In this document: positions 16,062-24,183 of the stretch, in pieces
Numbering within the stretch: position 1 is the first letter of the stretch
Layout of the letters: every line of letters starts with the position of its first letter
NCBI GenBank assembly: GCA_017475765.1
Contig: JAFVEY010000019.1
Location: 1 to 54,001 of the forward strand
Reading direction: 5' to 3'
Length of the DNA: 54,001 nt
From: Clostridia bacterium
Lineage (GTDB): Bacteria > Bacillota > Clostridia > Oscillospirales > Acutalibacteraceae
Program-made: the position numbers and the translations under genes
The notes under the pieces: generated by a model
The model's input: only the letters and a program-made list of their open reading frames with translations
Told to the model about the DNA's origin: nothing
Databases searched by the model: none

Positions 16062-17201
16062 ATGAAAAAAACAATTATTCTGATCATCATGCTGCTGTTG
16101 GTTTTGTTGCCGGGCGTGACGGTCTGTGCGGCGGAAGCCGATGATACAGAGGTGCTGTATGAACAGCAGGCAGATCTGAGCGGTGTGAGCAGTCTGTATT
16201 CATCGCTGCCAGATGAAACAAAAAATCTGCTTTCGGATATGGGGATCAGCTCTGCGGATTATAAGGCGCTTTCAGAAACAGGTGTGCATGATATTTTTGA
16301 AAAGATATTGTCCTTGGCAGGGACAAAGGGGAAAACTCCTTTCGGAGCGGCAGCGGTCTGTTTGGGGATCATGCTGCTTTGTGCTGTGGTTGACGGCACA
16401 AATATCACGATGGGAGATCGTTCTCTCAGCGGTGTCAGCTCGGCGGTAGGTGCTTTATGCGTCTGTACGGCTGCTGTTCTGCCGATGTGTGAGGTGATCA
16501 AAAGAAGTACGGTGATCATACAGGGCGCATCGGGTTTTCTGATGCTGTATGTCCCGATCATGGCGGGGCTGATGGTATCATCGGGGCATGAAGCCGCCGC
16601 AGGCTCCTACTATACGATGCTGATGGGAGCAGGCGAGATCATCACGCAGATTTCTGCAAGATTTATTGCTCCGTTTATGAATGTGTTTCTGGCACTTTCG
16701 GTAACATCATCGCTTTCGCAGCGGCTGAATCTGTCGGTTGTATGTTCTTCTGTCTATAAATGTGCCAAATGGGTACTGACGCTGGGGATGAGTATTTTTG
16801 TAACGATACTTTCGGCGCAGACCTTTATTACCTCCTCTCTTGATAATGTCAGCAAAAGAGCCTTACGGTTTGCGGTAAGCTCCTTTGTGCCGGTTGTCGG
16901 AGGTGTTCTGAGCGAAACGGTAACGGCCTTCAGCGGCAGTCTGGAGCTTCTTAAATCGGGAGCGGGGGTTTTTGTCATTATTGCTTCCGCCTGTATCTTT
17001 CTTCCCGTGCTGATCGAATGTATTTTGTGGCAGTTTACACTTTTTTTTCTTTCGGGAGCGGCGGATATTATGGGACTGGGAAGAATGAAGTCCGTTTTCG
17101 CAACGATCTCAACGGTCGCTTCGATGCTTACCGCCATACTTCTCTGCATACTTACGATTTTTATTATTTCAACGGTAGTGATTCTCATCATAGCAAAATG
17201 A
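16062..17201 (+). CDS. spoIIIAE: Stage III sporulation protein AE
   Basis: 379 aa polytopic membrane protein. Signal-like N-terminus (IILIIMLLLVLLPGVTVCAA), soluble stretch to residue 85, then about seven membrane segments including GAGEIITQISARFIAPFMNV and SVYKCAKWVLTLGMSIFVTI. ACGGAG precedes the ATG. The largest membrane part of the SpoIIIA complex. Confidence 0.94.
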   Translation: MKKTIILIIMLLLVLLPGVTVCAAEADDTEVLYEQQADLSGVSSLYSSLPDETKNLLSDMGISSADYKALSETGVHDIFEKILSLAGTKGKTPFGAAAVCLGIMLLCAVVDGTNITMGDRSLSGVSSAVGALCVCTAAVLPMCEVIKRSTVIIQGASGFLMLYVPIMAGLMVSSGHEAAAGSYYTMLMGAGEIITQISARFIAPFMNVFLALSVTSSLSQRLNLSVVCSSVYKCAKWVLTLGMSIFVTILSAQTFITSSLDNVSKRALRFAVSSFVPVVGGVLSETVTAFSGSLELLKSGAGVFVIIASACIFLPVLIECILWQFTLFFLSGAADIMGLGRMKSVFATISTVASMLTAILLCILTIFIISTVVILIIAK

Positions 17202-17219
17202 ATGAATTCTGAGGTAATT

Positions 17220-17687
17220 ATGGAAGGTATCAATTCATGGGCAGCGGTTGTGACAATCTGCGCTGTCATTGCCTGTATTGTTGAAATGATGACAAGCAAT
17301 ACAAAAACAGAAAAAAGCGTCAGAATGGTATTAGGTATATTCATGCTTTGTGCTGTGATTGTTCCGATAGCCGATGTTATCCGTGAAATCGGAGCAGCAG
17401 ACTTTTCGGCAGATTATGAGTTTGAAGCCTCTGACAGTATGAGGGAAGCGGAAATGGATCTGCTTTGCTCACAGCTCAAAGAGCTGACCGAAAAAACACT
17501 TTTAGAAAAAAACATCTATCCGCTCAGTACTGATATCAATATAAAAACAGACGATACAGGCAGCATAGAAAGCATTTATGCGGATATAACGCTGGACAGA
17601 AATAGCGCACAGGACGCTGCCGCCGCTGAGGAAATCATTAAAACCGAGCTGGGATTTGAATGTTCCGTAAAAACAGGAGCTTTATGA
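17220..17687 (+). CDS. spoIIIAF: Stage III sporulation protein AF
   Basis: 155 aa from the ATG after TGAGGTAATT; an ATG six codons earlier touches the spoIIIAE stop region without a ribosome-binding site. Two membrane helices (WAAVVTICAVIACIVEMM and MVLGIFMLCAVIVPIADV), then a soluble ring-building-motif-like domain. Downstream overlap ATGA offers a second possible spoIIIAG start. Confidence 0.92.
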   Translation: MEGINSWAAVVTICAVIACIVEMMTSNTKTEKSVRMVLGIFMLCAVIVPIADVIREIGAADFSADYEFEASDSMREAEMDLLCSQLKELTEKTLLEKNIYPLSTDINIKTDDTGSIESIYADITLDRNSAQDAAAAEEIIKTELGFECSVKTGAL

Positions 17688-17743
17688 ATGAACCGGATGG
17701 TACAGGCATATTATATATTGAAAGATTCAAAGAGGTACAGGTT

Positions 17744-18355
17744 ATGCGTGAAATAGATGAAAACACAGAGCCGACCGAAAAAGTAAAAACTAAGGAAGGC
17801 ATTATTCCGAAACTTCTGAGCAGCGATAGGGCGCTGAGTATTATTGTTATCACAGGACTCATCGGTATCGGTCTGATCTTTATTTCTTCCTCGCTGAGTC
17901 CTCCGTCGGTCAGCGACGCACAGCCTGACGAAAGCGAGCTGACATCGGACGAGCTGCTTGATTACCGCACACAGATCAGCGAAGAACTGGGCAATATGCT
18001 TGCCAGCATGGATGGTGTTGGCAGAACCAAGGTAATGGTAACCATCAGCGGAACAGTAAGAAATGTATATGCAACGGACGTTGATGTCAATGACAGGCAG
18101 ACATCAAGAAAAAGCGGCAGCGATGAAAATGCTGACAATCAGAATACCGAAAGAAGATCCTGCATTGTCATACGTCAGAAGGACGGCTCCGAGAAGGCAT
18201 TGACCATTGGTCAGCTGATGCCGGAGATCAAGGGCGTCCTGATTATATGTGACGGAGGTGATAACGAGCAGGTAAGGGACAACATAGTCAGGGCGGTTGC
18301 TGCCGCTTTGGATATAAATGACTCGCATATATGCGTAAGTAAACTGGGAACATAG
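17744..18355 (+). CDS. spoIIIAG: Stage III sporulation protein AG
   Basis: 203 aa from the ATG after AGAGGT with seven-base spacing. An in-frame ATG at 17684 overlaps the spoIIIAF stop (ATGA) behind AGGAG with only four-base spacing and would give 223 aa, so either may be used. One membrane helix (ALSIIVITGLIGIGLIFISS), a linker, then the ring-building domain (LLDYRTQISEELGNMLASMD, TKVMVTISGT, IKGVLIICDGGDNEQVRDNI). It forms the large ring in the intermembrane space. Confidence 0.93.
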   Translation: MREIDENTEPTEKVKTKEGIIPKLLSSDRALSIIVITGLIGIGLIFISSSLSPPSVSDAQPDESELTSDELLDYRTQISEELGNMLASMDGVGRTKVMVTISGTVRNVYATDVDVNDRQTSRKSGSDENADNQNTERRSCIVIRQKDGSEKALTIGQLMPEIKGVLIICDGGDNEQVRDNIVRAVAAALDINDSHICVSKLGT

Positions 18356-18368
18356 GAGGAACTTATTT

Positions 18369-18992
18369 ATGACATTCGGAAAAAGACAGCTTGTGATCGC
18401 ATCTTTGGTGGTAGCTCTGGGAGCGGCAGTTTATCTTAACTGGCAGTTTTCGGGAAGTACGCCCGTAAGCGTTGCAGGAGCGGAGGAAAGCTCTTCCAAG
18501 CAGCTGGGGCAGACAACCTATGTCAATACGGAGCTTTCGTCGTCTGAATACTCATCTTCTGAGACTTCAAAGGAAAACAGCAGCTCAGACAATACAAAAG
18601 CAGCGCAGGCAAATACCGGATCTGAAACATCTGACAGCGGACATTTTGCCGATGAGCGTACAGAGAGAAATAAAAGCAATGCAACCGCTGCCGAAGCTTT
18701 GTCTGATATCGTGGAATCGGCTTCATCCTCTGAAGCGGCAAAAAAAGAAGCCGTTGCGGCTTCCGAAAAATTGGCTCAGAGCATCAAGGCTCAGAGCGAT
18801 ATTGAAGGGCAAATCAAGAGCAAGGGTTTTGAGGACGCTTTTGTTTCGATCAACAACGATACATGTATCGTATCTGTATACGGTAAGGAGCTGGATGACG
18901 CATCGGCGATTGTTGTCAAGGATATCGTGAACCGTCAGACAGGGATTGGCTTTGACAAAATAACCGTTTCACAGTCCGAAAAAGCGTCATAA
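18369..18992 (+). CDS. spoIIIAH: Stage III sporulation protein AH
   Basis: 207 aa. N-terminal membrane helix (RQLVIASLVVALGAAVYLNW), a long Ser/Glu-rich linker (residues 35-105), then the conserved YscJ/FliF-like domain (ALSDIVESASSSEAAKKEAV, ending GIGFDKITVSQSEKAS). Partner of SpoIIQ in Bacillus; many Clostridia use other partners. Last gene of the operon; terminator 12 bases after the stop. Confidence 0.95.
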   Translation: MTFGKRQLVIASLVVALGAAVYLNWQFSGSTPVSVAGAEESSSKQLGQTTYVNTELSSSEYSSSETSKENSSSDNTKAAQANTGSETSDSGHFADERTERNKSNATAAEALSDIVESASSSEAAKKEAVAASEKLAQSIKAQSDIEGQIKSKGFEDAFVSINNDTCIVSVYGKELDDASAIVVKDIVNRQTGIGFDKITVSQSEKAS

Positions 18993-19003
18993 CGAAAGAA
19001 ATA

Positions 19004-19040
19004 TGCCGGCATATTGCGATCATATCACAATATGCCGGCA
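19004..19040. terminator. Bidirectional terminator between spoIIIAH and ferredoxin
   Basis: 13-base stem TGCCGGCATATTG (19004-19016) and CAATATGCCGGCA (19028-19040), T-rich beyond. It serves the convergent operon end and the ferredoxin gene. Confidence 0.85.
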
Positions 19041-19063
19041 CGAATCATTTTACCCGTTTTTCA

Positions 19064-19234
19064 TTATTCGGCAACAGGTGCGCCGACAGGACAGACTTCA
19101 GCACAGGAGCCGCAATCTGCACAAAGATCAGCATTGATCTCATACTTGCTGTCGCCCTCAGCGATAGCCTCGCAGGGACACTCAGCAGCGCAAGCGCCGC
19201 AGGAGATGCAGTCGTCAGTAATTTTGTAAGCCAT
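19064..19234 (-). CDS. 2[4Fe-4S] ferredoxin
   Basis: 56 aa clostridial-type ferredoxin. Cluster cysteines Cys9, 12, 15, 19 and Cys38, 41, 44, 48 in CxxCxxCxxxCP motifs (CISCGACAAECP and CADCGSCAEVCP); one extra Cys21. AAAGGAGG precedes the ATG. A low-potential electron carrier, likely for pyruvate oxidation and hydrogenase in this anaerobe. Confidence 0.96.
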   Translation of the reverse strand: MAYKITDDCISCGACAAECPCEAIAEGDSKYEINADLCADCGSCAEVCPVGAPVAE

Positions 19235-19388
19235 AAATATGCCTCCTTTAGAGTTATTTCATTTAATATATTATAGCACCTTTTTATGAAATTGCAATAG
19301 TTTTGCAAAAAATAATTCAGGAAAAATTGACTAAAATTGATATAGTTTTTTTGCTGAACCAAAAATTAGAAAAAAATTTTTATTTTAC

Positions 19389-19417
19389 TTGTATTAATGC
19401 CTGATTTAAGTTAAAAT
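19389..19417 (+). promoter_or_regulatory. Promoter of the DUF5640-like gene
   Basis: TTGTAT (19389-19394), 17 bases, TAAAAT (19412-19417), 36 bases before the start codon. Confidence 0.6.
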
Positions 19418-19452
19418 AGTAATACGGTTTATTTTAATATCAGGAGGATGAG

Positions 19453-20358
19453 ATGATGTCTGATGAAGAAAATTTTAATGGCAGCGAAACTGCCGCCGGG
19501 AAAACGGAAACCGTATTTATGGCTAAGCCTGCCAAAGTGAAAAGATACCGAGCTCCGCTGATTATCGCAGCCTGTATTTTTTTTGCTTCGGTATTATTTT
19601 TCGTTTGCTGGAAGTGCTTTTTTGATACAAGTATTCTGGGAACATGGGGAGTCGAAATGATTTCGGCTGACGGAAACAATAAGCTGGAATACACTCTGAC
19701 ATTCAATAATGATAAAACCGTCAGTCTGCACAGTGGAGGAGTGTCCTATACAGGAAGGTATTACTTTGTTGACAATGAGGATAAAGGATCTGTTGTTTCC
19801 ATATACATAAATAATTCCGGAGTGCCGTTTGTCGCTGCCGATTTCGGCTACGATTTTGAGGGCAATATTTTTACCGGAAGATCGCTGAAGTTGACAGATT
19901 ATTCGGGTATGTTCTTTACACCTGATACAGCATCGTCCGATCAGGAACAGGTGAAGGAAAAGCAGAAAATTACTGCCAGTACCGAAAAAGACGGCGTGAT
20001 ATATTATATCTGGGATTTCAGACCTTCTCAGGAGATATTCAAAACAGAAGCGGTCAAGGATGCAAAAACAGATAAGGCACTTCTGGGTTCTTGGATCTTC
20101 AGGGAAGAGGATAGTGATTACAGCTATACGATCACATTTGAAGAGGACGGCAGCTTTGAGCAGCTTTCGTACGATTCGGATCTCAGAGGTACTTATAGTG
20201 CTAACGGAGAAAGCTGCACATTATGTCTTTATGATCTTTCGGGCGAAAAAAACGAGTCGTCATTATCTTATGAGATCAACGGCAGCAAGCTTACGTTAAA
20301 TTCTGTCGAATTTACAAAAACAGACAACAAATTCGCTTATCAGAGCGATGTACAATAA
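19453..20358 (+). CDS. Membrane-anchored protein with two DUF5640/lipocalin-like repeats
   Basis: 301 aa. Cytosolic start, one membrane helix (RAPLIIAACIFFASVLFFVC, residues about 33-53), then two similar extracellular domains: ILGTWGVEMISADGN with LEYTLTFNNDKTVSLHSGG, and LLGSWIFREEDSDYSYTITF with EEDGSFEQ. The LG(T/S)W plus TFxxDxT/S pattern is that of small lipocalin-like DUF5640 domains in Firmicute surface proteins. AGGAGG precedes the ATG. Role unknown. It may be transcribed with the phosphohexomutase 24 bases downstream. Confidence 0.7.
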   Translation: MMSDEENFNGSETAAGKTETVFMAKPAKVKRYRAPLIIAACIFFASVLFFVCWKCFFDTSILGTWGVEMISADGNNKLEYTLTFNNDKTVSLHSGGVSYTGRYYFVDNEDKGSVVSIYINNSGVPFVAADFGYDFEGNIFTGRSLKLTDYSGMFFTPDTASSDQEQVKEKQKITASTEKDGVIYYIWDFRPSQEIFKTEAVKDAKTDKALLGSWIFREEDSDYSYTITFEEDGSFEQLSYDSDLRGTYSANGESCTLCLYDLSGEKNESSLSYEINGSKLTLNSVEFTKTDNKFAYQSDVQ

Positions 20359-20382
20359 TATCAAAAAGGAGTATGAGAAATT

Positions 20383-22236
20383 ATGTTAAATGATTTTTGG
20401 AAGCAGTTCAAAAGCGGAACAGACATCAGAGGCGTTGCAGTTGAGGGTGCAGGATATGAGGTCAATCTGACAGACAGCACCGTTACAGCAATGGTAAACG
20501 GTTTTATCGTATGGCTTTCCGATAAAAAGGGCAAGCCCTCTGACGAACTGAAAATTTCTGTTGGCAGAGATTCAAGAATTTCAGGTCCGCACATTCTGGA
20601 TCTTTCTGTACAGGCAATGCTCAAAGCCGGAATTGAAGTGATCGACTGTGATCTTGCTTCGACCCCTTCCATGTTCAAGACAACGGTTGAAATGAACTGT
20701 GACGGTGCGCTTCAGATCACGGCAAGTCATCATCCCTATTACAGAAACGGTCTTAAATTCTTTACCCGTGAAGGCGGTCTTGAAGGCGAGGATATCGAAA
20801 GTATTCTTGAACACGCTCAAAACGGTGATATTCCTGCCGAAGCAAAGGGCGGAAAGCATATTGACAGCGATTTTATGAGCAGATATGCCTATTCTCTCCG
20901 TGAGCTGATCAAGGAAGAGGTTGATTCGGATGATGACTATGATCATCCTCTTAAGGGCTTCCGTATTGTTGTGGATGCCGGAAACGGAGCAGGCGGATTT
21001 TATGCAACAGATGTGCTTGAAGCGCTCGGCGCCGATATCAGAGGAAGCCAGTTCCTTGAGCCTGACGGTATGTTCCCGAATCATGTGCCGAATCCCGAAA
21101 ACGCAGAAGCAATGGCTTCCATTAGTGCCGCAGTACTTAAAAATAATGCAGATCTCGGTGTTATTTTTGATACAGATGTGGACAGAGGAGGAGCTGTGGA
21201 TGCAAAAGGCAATGAAATTAACCGCAACAAACTGGCAGCTCTTGCATCGGCAATCGCTCTGGAAGGCAATGAGGGCGGTACGATCGTTACGGACTCTGTT
21301 ACCTCCGGCGGATTAAAAAAATTCATTGAGGAAACGCTCGGCGGAAAGCATCTGCGCTTCAAGAGAGGATATAAAAATGTGATCAATGAGGCTGTTGCTC
21401 AGAATGAAAAGGGAATCAACTGTCCTCTTGCCATTGAAACATCGGGTCATGCTGCTTTGAGAGAAAACTATTTCCTTGACGATGGCGCTTACCTTGTAAC
21501 GAAAATTATTATCAAAATGGCTCAGCTCAGAAAAGAGGGCAAACGGCTTGAAACGCTCATAGAGCAGCTGGAAGAGCCTATTGAAAGTAAGGAGATACGT
21601 ATCAAGATTACCGAGAAGGATTTCCGCAAATACGGCGAAAAGGTGATTGCAAATCTGTTTGAATATGCTGAAAAACAGAAAACATTCATTGTTGCTGAGG
21701 ATAACCACGAAGGTATCCGTGTTTCCTTCAATAAGACAAACGGCAACGGATGGTTCCTTCTCAGACTTAGTGTACACGACCCTATCATGCCGCTTAATAT
21801 CGAAAGCGACAGCAAGGGCGGTGTTGAAAAAATTTATAAGAAAATCCTGCCGTTCCTCGAAAGCTGCGAAGGTCTTGAAACTTATAAGAAGCCTGCGGTA
21901 AAGAAAACAGCAGCGAAGTCAGAAGTAACTGTTGAGGAAAAAACTGAAACAAAGTCTGTCACAAAGAAAACAACTACGAAAAAAACCACAGCGGCAAAGG
22001 CAGAAGTAACTGCTGAGGAAACAACCGAAACAAAGCCTGCTGCTAAGAAAACAACTGCAAAGAAAACCACGGCAGCAAAGGCAGAAGCAGCTGCGGAAGA
22101 AAAGACCGAGACAAAGCCTGCCGCAAAGAAAACAACCACGAAGAAAACCACATCCGCAAAAGCAGAAACAGCTGCTAAGGAAAAAGCAAAAACCACAGCA
22201 ACAGTCAAAAAGACCGCTAAGAAAGAAGAAAAATAA
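20383..22236 (+). CDS. Alpha-D-phosphohexomutase (phosphoglucomutase/phosphomannomutase family) with lysine-rich repeat tail
   Basis: 617 aa. Residues 1-500 are the four-domain phosphohexomutase: active-site loop ITASHHPYYRNGLKF (phosphoserine about 116), metal-binding DTDVDRGG (263-270), sugar-binding ETSGHAA (near 352), and a phosphate-contact region near 448 (SFNKTNGNG) that departs from the usual RPSGTEP. These enzymes interconvert hexose 1- and 6-phosphates; the sugar is uncertain. Residues 503-617 are an added Ala/Lys/Thr/Glu tail with three 27-residue repeats, histone H1-like and highly basic in KKTTTKK blocks. AAGGAG lies before the ATG. Confidence 0.9.
   Translation: MLNDFWKQFKSGTDIRGVAVEGAGYEVNLTDSTVTAMVNGFIVWLSDKKGKPSDELKISVGRDSRISGPHILDLSVQAMLKAGIEVIDCDLASTPSMFKTTVEMNCDGALQITASHHPYYRNGLKFFTREGGLEGEDIESILEHAQNGDIPAEAKGGKHIDSDFMSRYAYSLRELIKEEVDSDDDYDHPLKGFRIVVDAGNGAGGFYATDVLEALGADIRGSQFLEPDGMFPNHVPNPENAEAMASISAAVLKNNADLGVIFDTDVDRGGAVDAKGNEINRNKLAALASAIALEGNEGGTIVTDSVTSGGLKKFIEETLGGKHLRFKRGYKNVINEAVAQNEKGINCPLAIETSGHAALRENYFLDDGAYLVTKIIIKMAQLRKEGKRLETLIEQLEEPIESKEIRIKITEKDFRKYGEKVIANLFEYAEKQKTFIVAEDNHEGIRVSFNKTNGNGWFLLRLSVHDPIMPLNIESDSKGGVEKIYKKILPFLESCEGLETYKKPAVKKTAAKSEVTVEEKTETKSVTKKTTTKKTTAAKAEVTAEETTETKPAAKKTTAKKTTAAKAEAAAEEKTETKPAAKKTTTKKTTSAKAETAAKEKAKTTATVKKTAKKEEK
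21925..22167 (+). repeat. Three 81-base coding repeats (27-residue unit)
   Basis: Units at residues 515-541, 542-568 and 569-595 of the phosphohexomutase, each (V/A)(T/A)xEE(K/T)TETK, then KKTTxKKTT(A/S)AKAE. Nearly identical in sequence, so probably changes in copy number between strains. Confidence 0.9.
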
Positions 22237-22243
22237 TAAAAAT

Positions 22244-22283
22244 AAGCTCTCCGGTTCGGGAAATCTCATTGACCGGAGAGCTT
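22244..22283. terminator. Bidirectional terminator between phosphohexomutase and pgeF
   Basis: AAGCTCTCCGGT (22244-22255) pairs with ACCGGAGAGCTT (22272-22283). Flanked by A-rich and T-rich ends, so it can serve both convergent genes. Confidence 0.85.
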
Positions 22284-22291
22284 GAATTATA

Positions 22292-23125
22292 TTATGCTTT
22301 GATACACATCATGGCGACCAATCCTCCTCGTTTGCCTCCGCTGGCACGGTGGGAATACAGCAGACCGCTGTTGCATTTTGTACACACATCGCTGATCGTG
22401 ATATTAATGCTCAGCAGTCCGGCTTCCATCAGCATACGGCGGTTTGTTTCCTTAAGGTCTATAAGATATTTGCCGTGGCCTAATGTTTTTGTGAAATAAG
22501 CAGGTTTCAGCTCTGTAAGAGACGCAAATTCCTCAAAAACAGGTGTATCGACTTCATAGCAGCAAGCGCCGATCGCCGGTCCCACAACCGCAATGATATC
22601 GGCAGGGTCGCAGCCGTAATCATTTTCCATCTGCTCGACAACAGCTTCTCCGATTTTACCGATTGTACCTCTCCATCCGGCATGAGCAAGTGCAATGACT
22701 TTTTTTTCGGGGTCTGCAAAGTAAATCGGAGTACAGTCGGCATAGTGCGTAACCAACGTGACACCCGGCTCATTGGTGATAAGAGCGTCAACACTTTGTA
22801 TATCATGCTCACGGGTGATGCCTATACCGATGTCTGCTTTGGTAACATTTCTGACAAATGTATTATGATCCTGAGAGGAGCTTACGAGCATATCAAAATC
22901 GAAGCCGGCAGCCTTGCAGAATATTTTATAATTTTCGATTACGTTTTTGGGATCGTCACCTCTTTTGAAATTCAGATTCATTGATTTGAATTCCCCTGTG
23001 CTGACGCCGCCGATACGGGTAGAAAACGCATGGTTGATAAAATCCAGCTTCGACAGGGAGGGGAACTGCAGAAATCCGACTCCGTCCACGAAATTAAGAT
23101 TGGTATTCTTACTTTTGAAAATCAT
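22292..23125 (-). CDS. pgeF: Multicopper polyphenol oxidase-type / purine nucleoside phosphorylase-like protein (YfiH/PgeF)
   Basis: 277 aa. Family signatures: HAFSTRIGGVSTGEFKSMNL, THYADCTPIYF, ALAHAGWRGTIGKI, VGPAIGACCYEV, and C-terminal VCTKCNSGLLYSHRASGGKRG. His and Cys of these motifs bind zinc. Family members edit or remove wrong peptidoglycan precursors and phosphorolyse purine nucleosides; the main role here is not determined. TGAGGAT precedes the ATG. Confidence 0.92.
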   Translation of the reverse strand: MIFKSKNTNLNFVDGVGFLQFPSLSKLDFINHAFSTRIGGVSTGEFKSMNLNFKRGDDPKNVIENYKIFCKAAGFDFDMLVSSSQDHNTFVRNVTKADIGIGITREHDIQSVDALITNEPGVTLVTHYADCTPIYFADPEKKVIALAHAGWRGTIGKIGEAVVEQMENDYGCDPADIIAVVGPAIGACCYEVDTPVFEEFASLTELKPAYFTKTLGHGKYLIDLKETNRRMLMEAGLLSINITISDVCTKCNSGLLYSHRASGGKRGGLVAMMCIKA

Positions 23126-23161
23126 AATACTATCCTCACATGAAAAAGACTAATAATCCTT

Positions 23162-23190
23162 ATTCTACTATATTCACAGGTATTTGTAAA
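23162..23190 (-). promoter_or_regulatory. pgeF promoter
   Basis: Minus strand TTTACA (23185-23190), 17 bases, TAGAAT (23162-23167). Confidence 0.6.
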
Positions 23191-23272
23191 TACATTTTGG
23201 AATTTTATTTTCCGGAGATATCGCCTGTTATTATTTATGCTCTATGAATTGCTGAACAATCATAGATCCTGT

Positions 23273-23301
23273 TTGCATACTGATCCGATTAATGCTATAA
23301 T
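23273..23301 (+). promoter_or_regulatory. Promoter of the Cys-rich small gene
   Basis: TTGCAT (23273-23278), 17 bases, TATAAT (23296-23301), 32 bases before the ATG. Confidence 0.7.
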
Positions 23302-23333
23302 ATGGATATCAATAAAATTAAGGAGCGTTAACA

Positions 23334-23546
23334 ATGCTGAAAAAAAAGTTATTTGGAAATACCATTGAGCCAAACTGTGATTACTGCCGATACAATGTAA
23401 AAAACAGCGGCGGCAATTCGATATGCCGCTACGGTTCTCCGTCTGTGGAGAATGTATGCGGCAGGTATGTTTACGATCCGCTGAAGCGTGAGCCGAAAAC
23501 ATTGCCTGATATACCGAGATTTACCGCCGATGATTTTAAATTATGA
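23334..23546 (+). CDS. Small four-cysteine protein, zinc-binding-like, hypothetical
   Basis: 70 aa with Cys15 and Cys18 (CDYC), Cys31 and Cys42 spaced like a small metal-binding knuckle, then a Pro-rich tail (DPLKREPKTLPDIPRFTADD). TAAGGAG precedes the ATG and a consensus promoter lies upstream, so it is real and separately expressed. It ends eight bases before the convergent mscL stop. No established function; metal binding is inferred. Confidence 0.7.
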   Translation: MLKKKLFGNTIEPNCDYCRYNVKNSGGNSICRYGSPSVENVCGRYVYDPLKREPKTLPDIPRFTADDFKL

Positions 23547-23554
23547 GGGATGGA

Positions 23555-24013
23555 TTACTTCTTCTCGTCCTCTTTAAGAGCCTCTTCTGCAATTTCAAGA
23601 ACAGAAGTACAGTGAGGGCAGCGAATTGCTTCAATTGCAATTTCACTTGCACAGAAAGGACACTTCTTTGTTGTGGGAGCGGCTTCCGGCTCAGGTTTCT
23701 TTGCAAAAGAAGTCAGTTTGTTCACAGCCTTGACCATAGCGAAAATAATGACAGCCATGATAAGGAAATTGATAATAGCCGATGCAAATGCGCCGAACTT
23801 GATCGGACCTACATTCAGGACAGCTGTCATGGAATCAATATCATCAATTCCTGCAACCGTACCGATCAGGTACTGGATAGCCGGCATGATGACATCATCG
23901 CAAAGGGATGTAACGATTGATCCGAATGCGCCGCCTATGATAACACCGACAGCCAGATCCATTACATTTCCACGCATGACAAATTCTTTAAATTCGCTTA
24001 CTAACTTACCCAT
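23555..24013 (-). CDS. mscL: Large-conductance mechanosensitive channel MscL with C-terminal zinc ribbon
   Basis: 152 aa. N-terminal amphipathic helix and first pore helix (VMRGNVMDLAVGVIIGGAFG), second membrane helix near 75-98, usual for MscL. After residue 105 the ordinary bundle is replaced or followed by a linker and a zinc-ribbon: Cys118-x2-Cys121 and Cys132-x2-Cys135. MscL opens under membrane tension to release solutes. The start has GGAGG. Confidence 0.93.
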   Translation of the reverse strand: MGKLVSEFKEFVMRGNVMDLAVGVIIGGAFGSIVTSLCDDVIMPAIQYLIGTVAGIDDIDSMTAVLNVGPIKFGAFASAIINFLIMAVIIFAMVKAVNKLTSFAKKPEPEAAPTTKKCPFCASEIAIEAIRCPHCTSVLEIAEEALKEDEKK

Positions 24014-24053
24014 AATGAATTACCTCCGTAAATGTAAATTATCATACAAATCC

Positions 24054-24083
24054 ATTATAACATATTTCGACAGTATCCGTAAA
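24054..24083 (-). promoter_or_regulatory. mscL promoter
   Basis: Minus strand TTTACG (24078-24083), 18 bases, TATAAT (24054-24059). Confidence 0.6.
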
Positions 24084-24122
24084 TAAGAATTTAAGAAAAT
24101 TACTGTAAAATTTATGCACACA

Positions 24123-24156
24123 TAACCCCCTGTACTCTTCAGAATACAGGGGGTTA
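24123..24156 (-). terminator. Terminator downstream of ilvE
   Basis: TAACCCCCTGTA (24123-24134) pairs with TACAGGGGGTTA (24145-24156); it separates ilvE from mscL. Confidence 0.75.
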
Positions 24157-24183
24157 AATTAATAAATTGATTTTGGCGAATGA

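Noticed and set aside
19045-19362. A 105-codon minus-strand frame over the ferredoxin gene
   Set aside because: It is out of frame with the true 56-residue ferredoxin, whose eight cluster cysteines and AAAGGAGG site settle the reading frame.
22682-22984. Plus-strand frame opposite pgeF
   Set aside because: Shadow; no ribosome-binding site and pgeF motifs are complete on the other strand.
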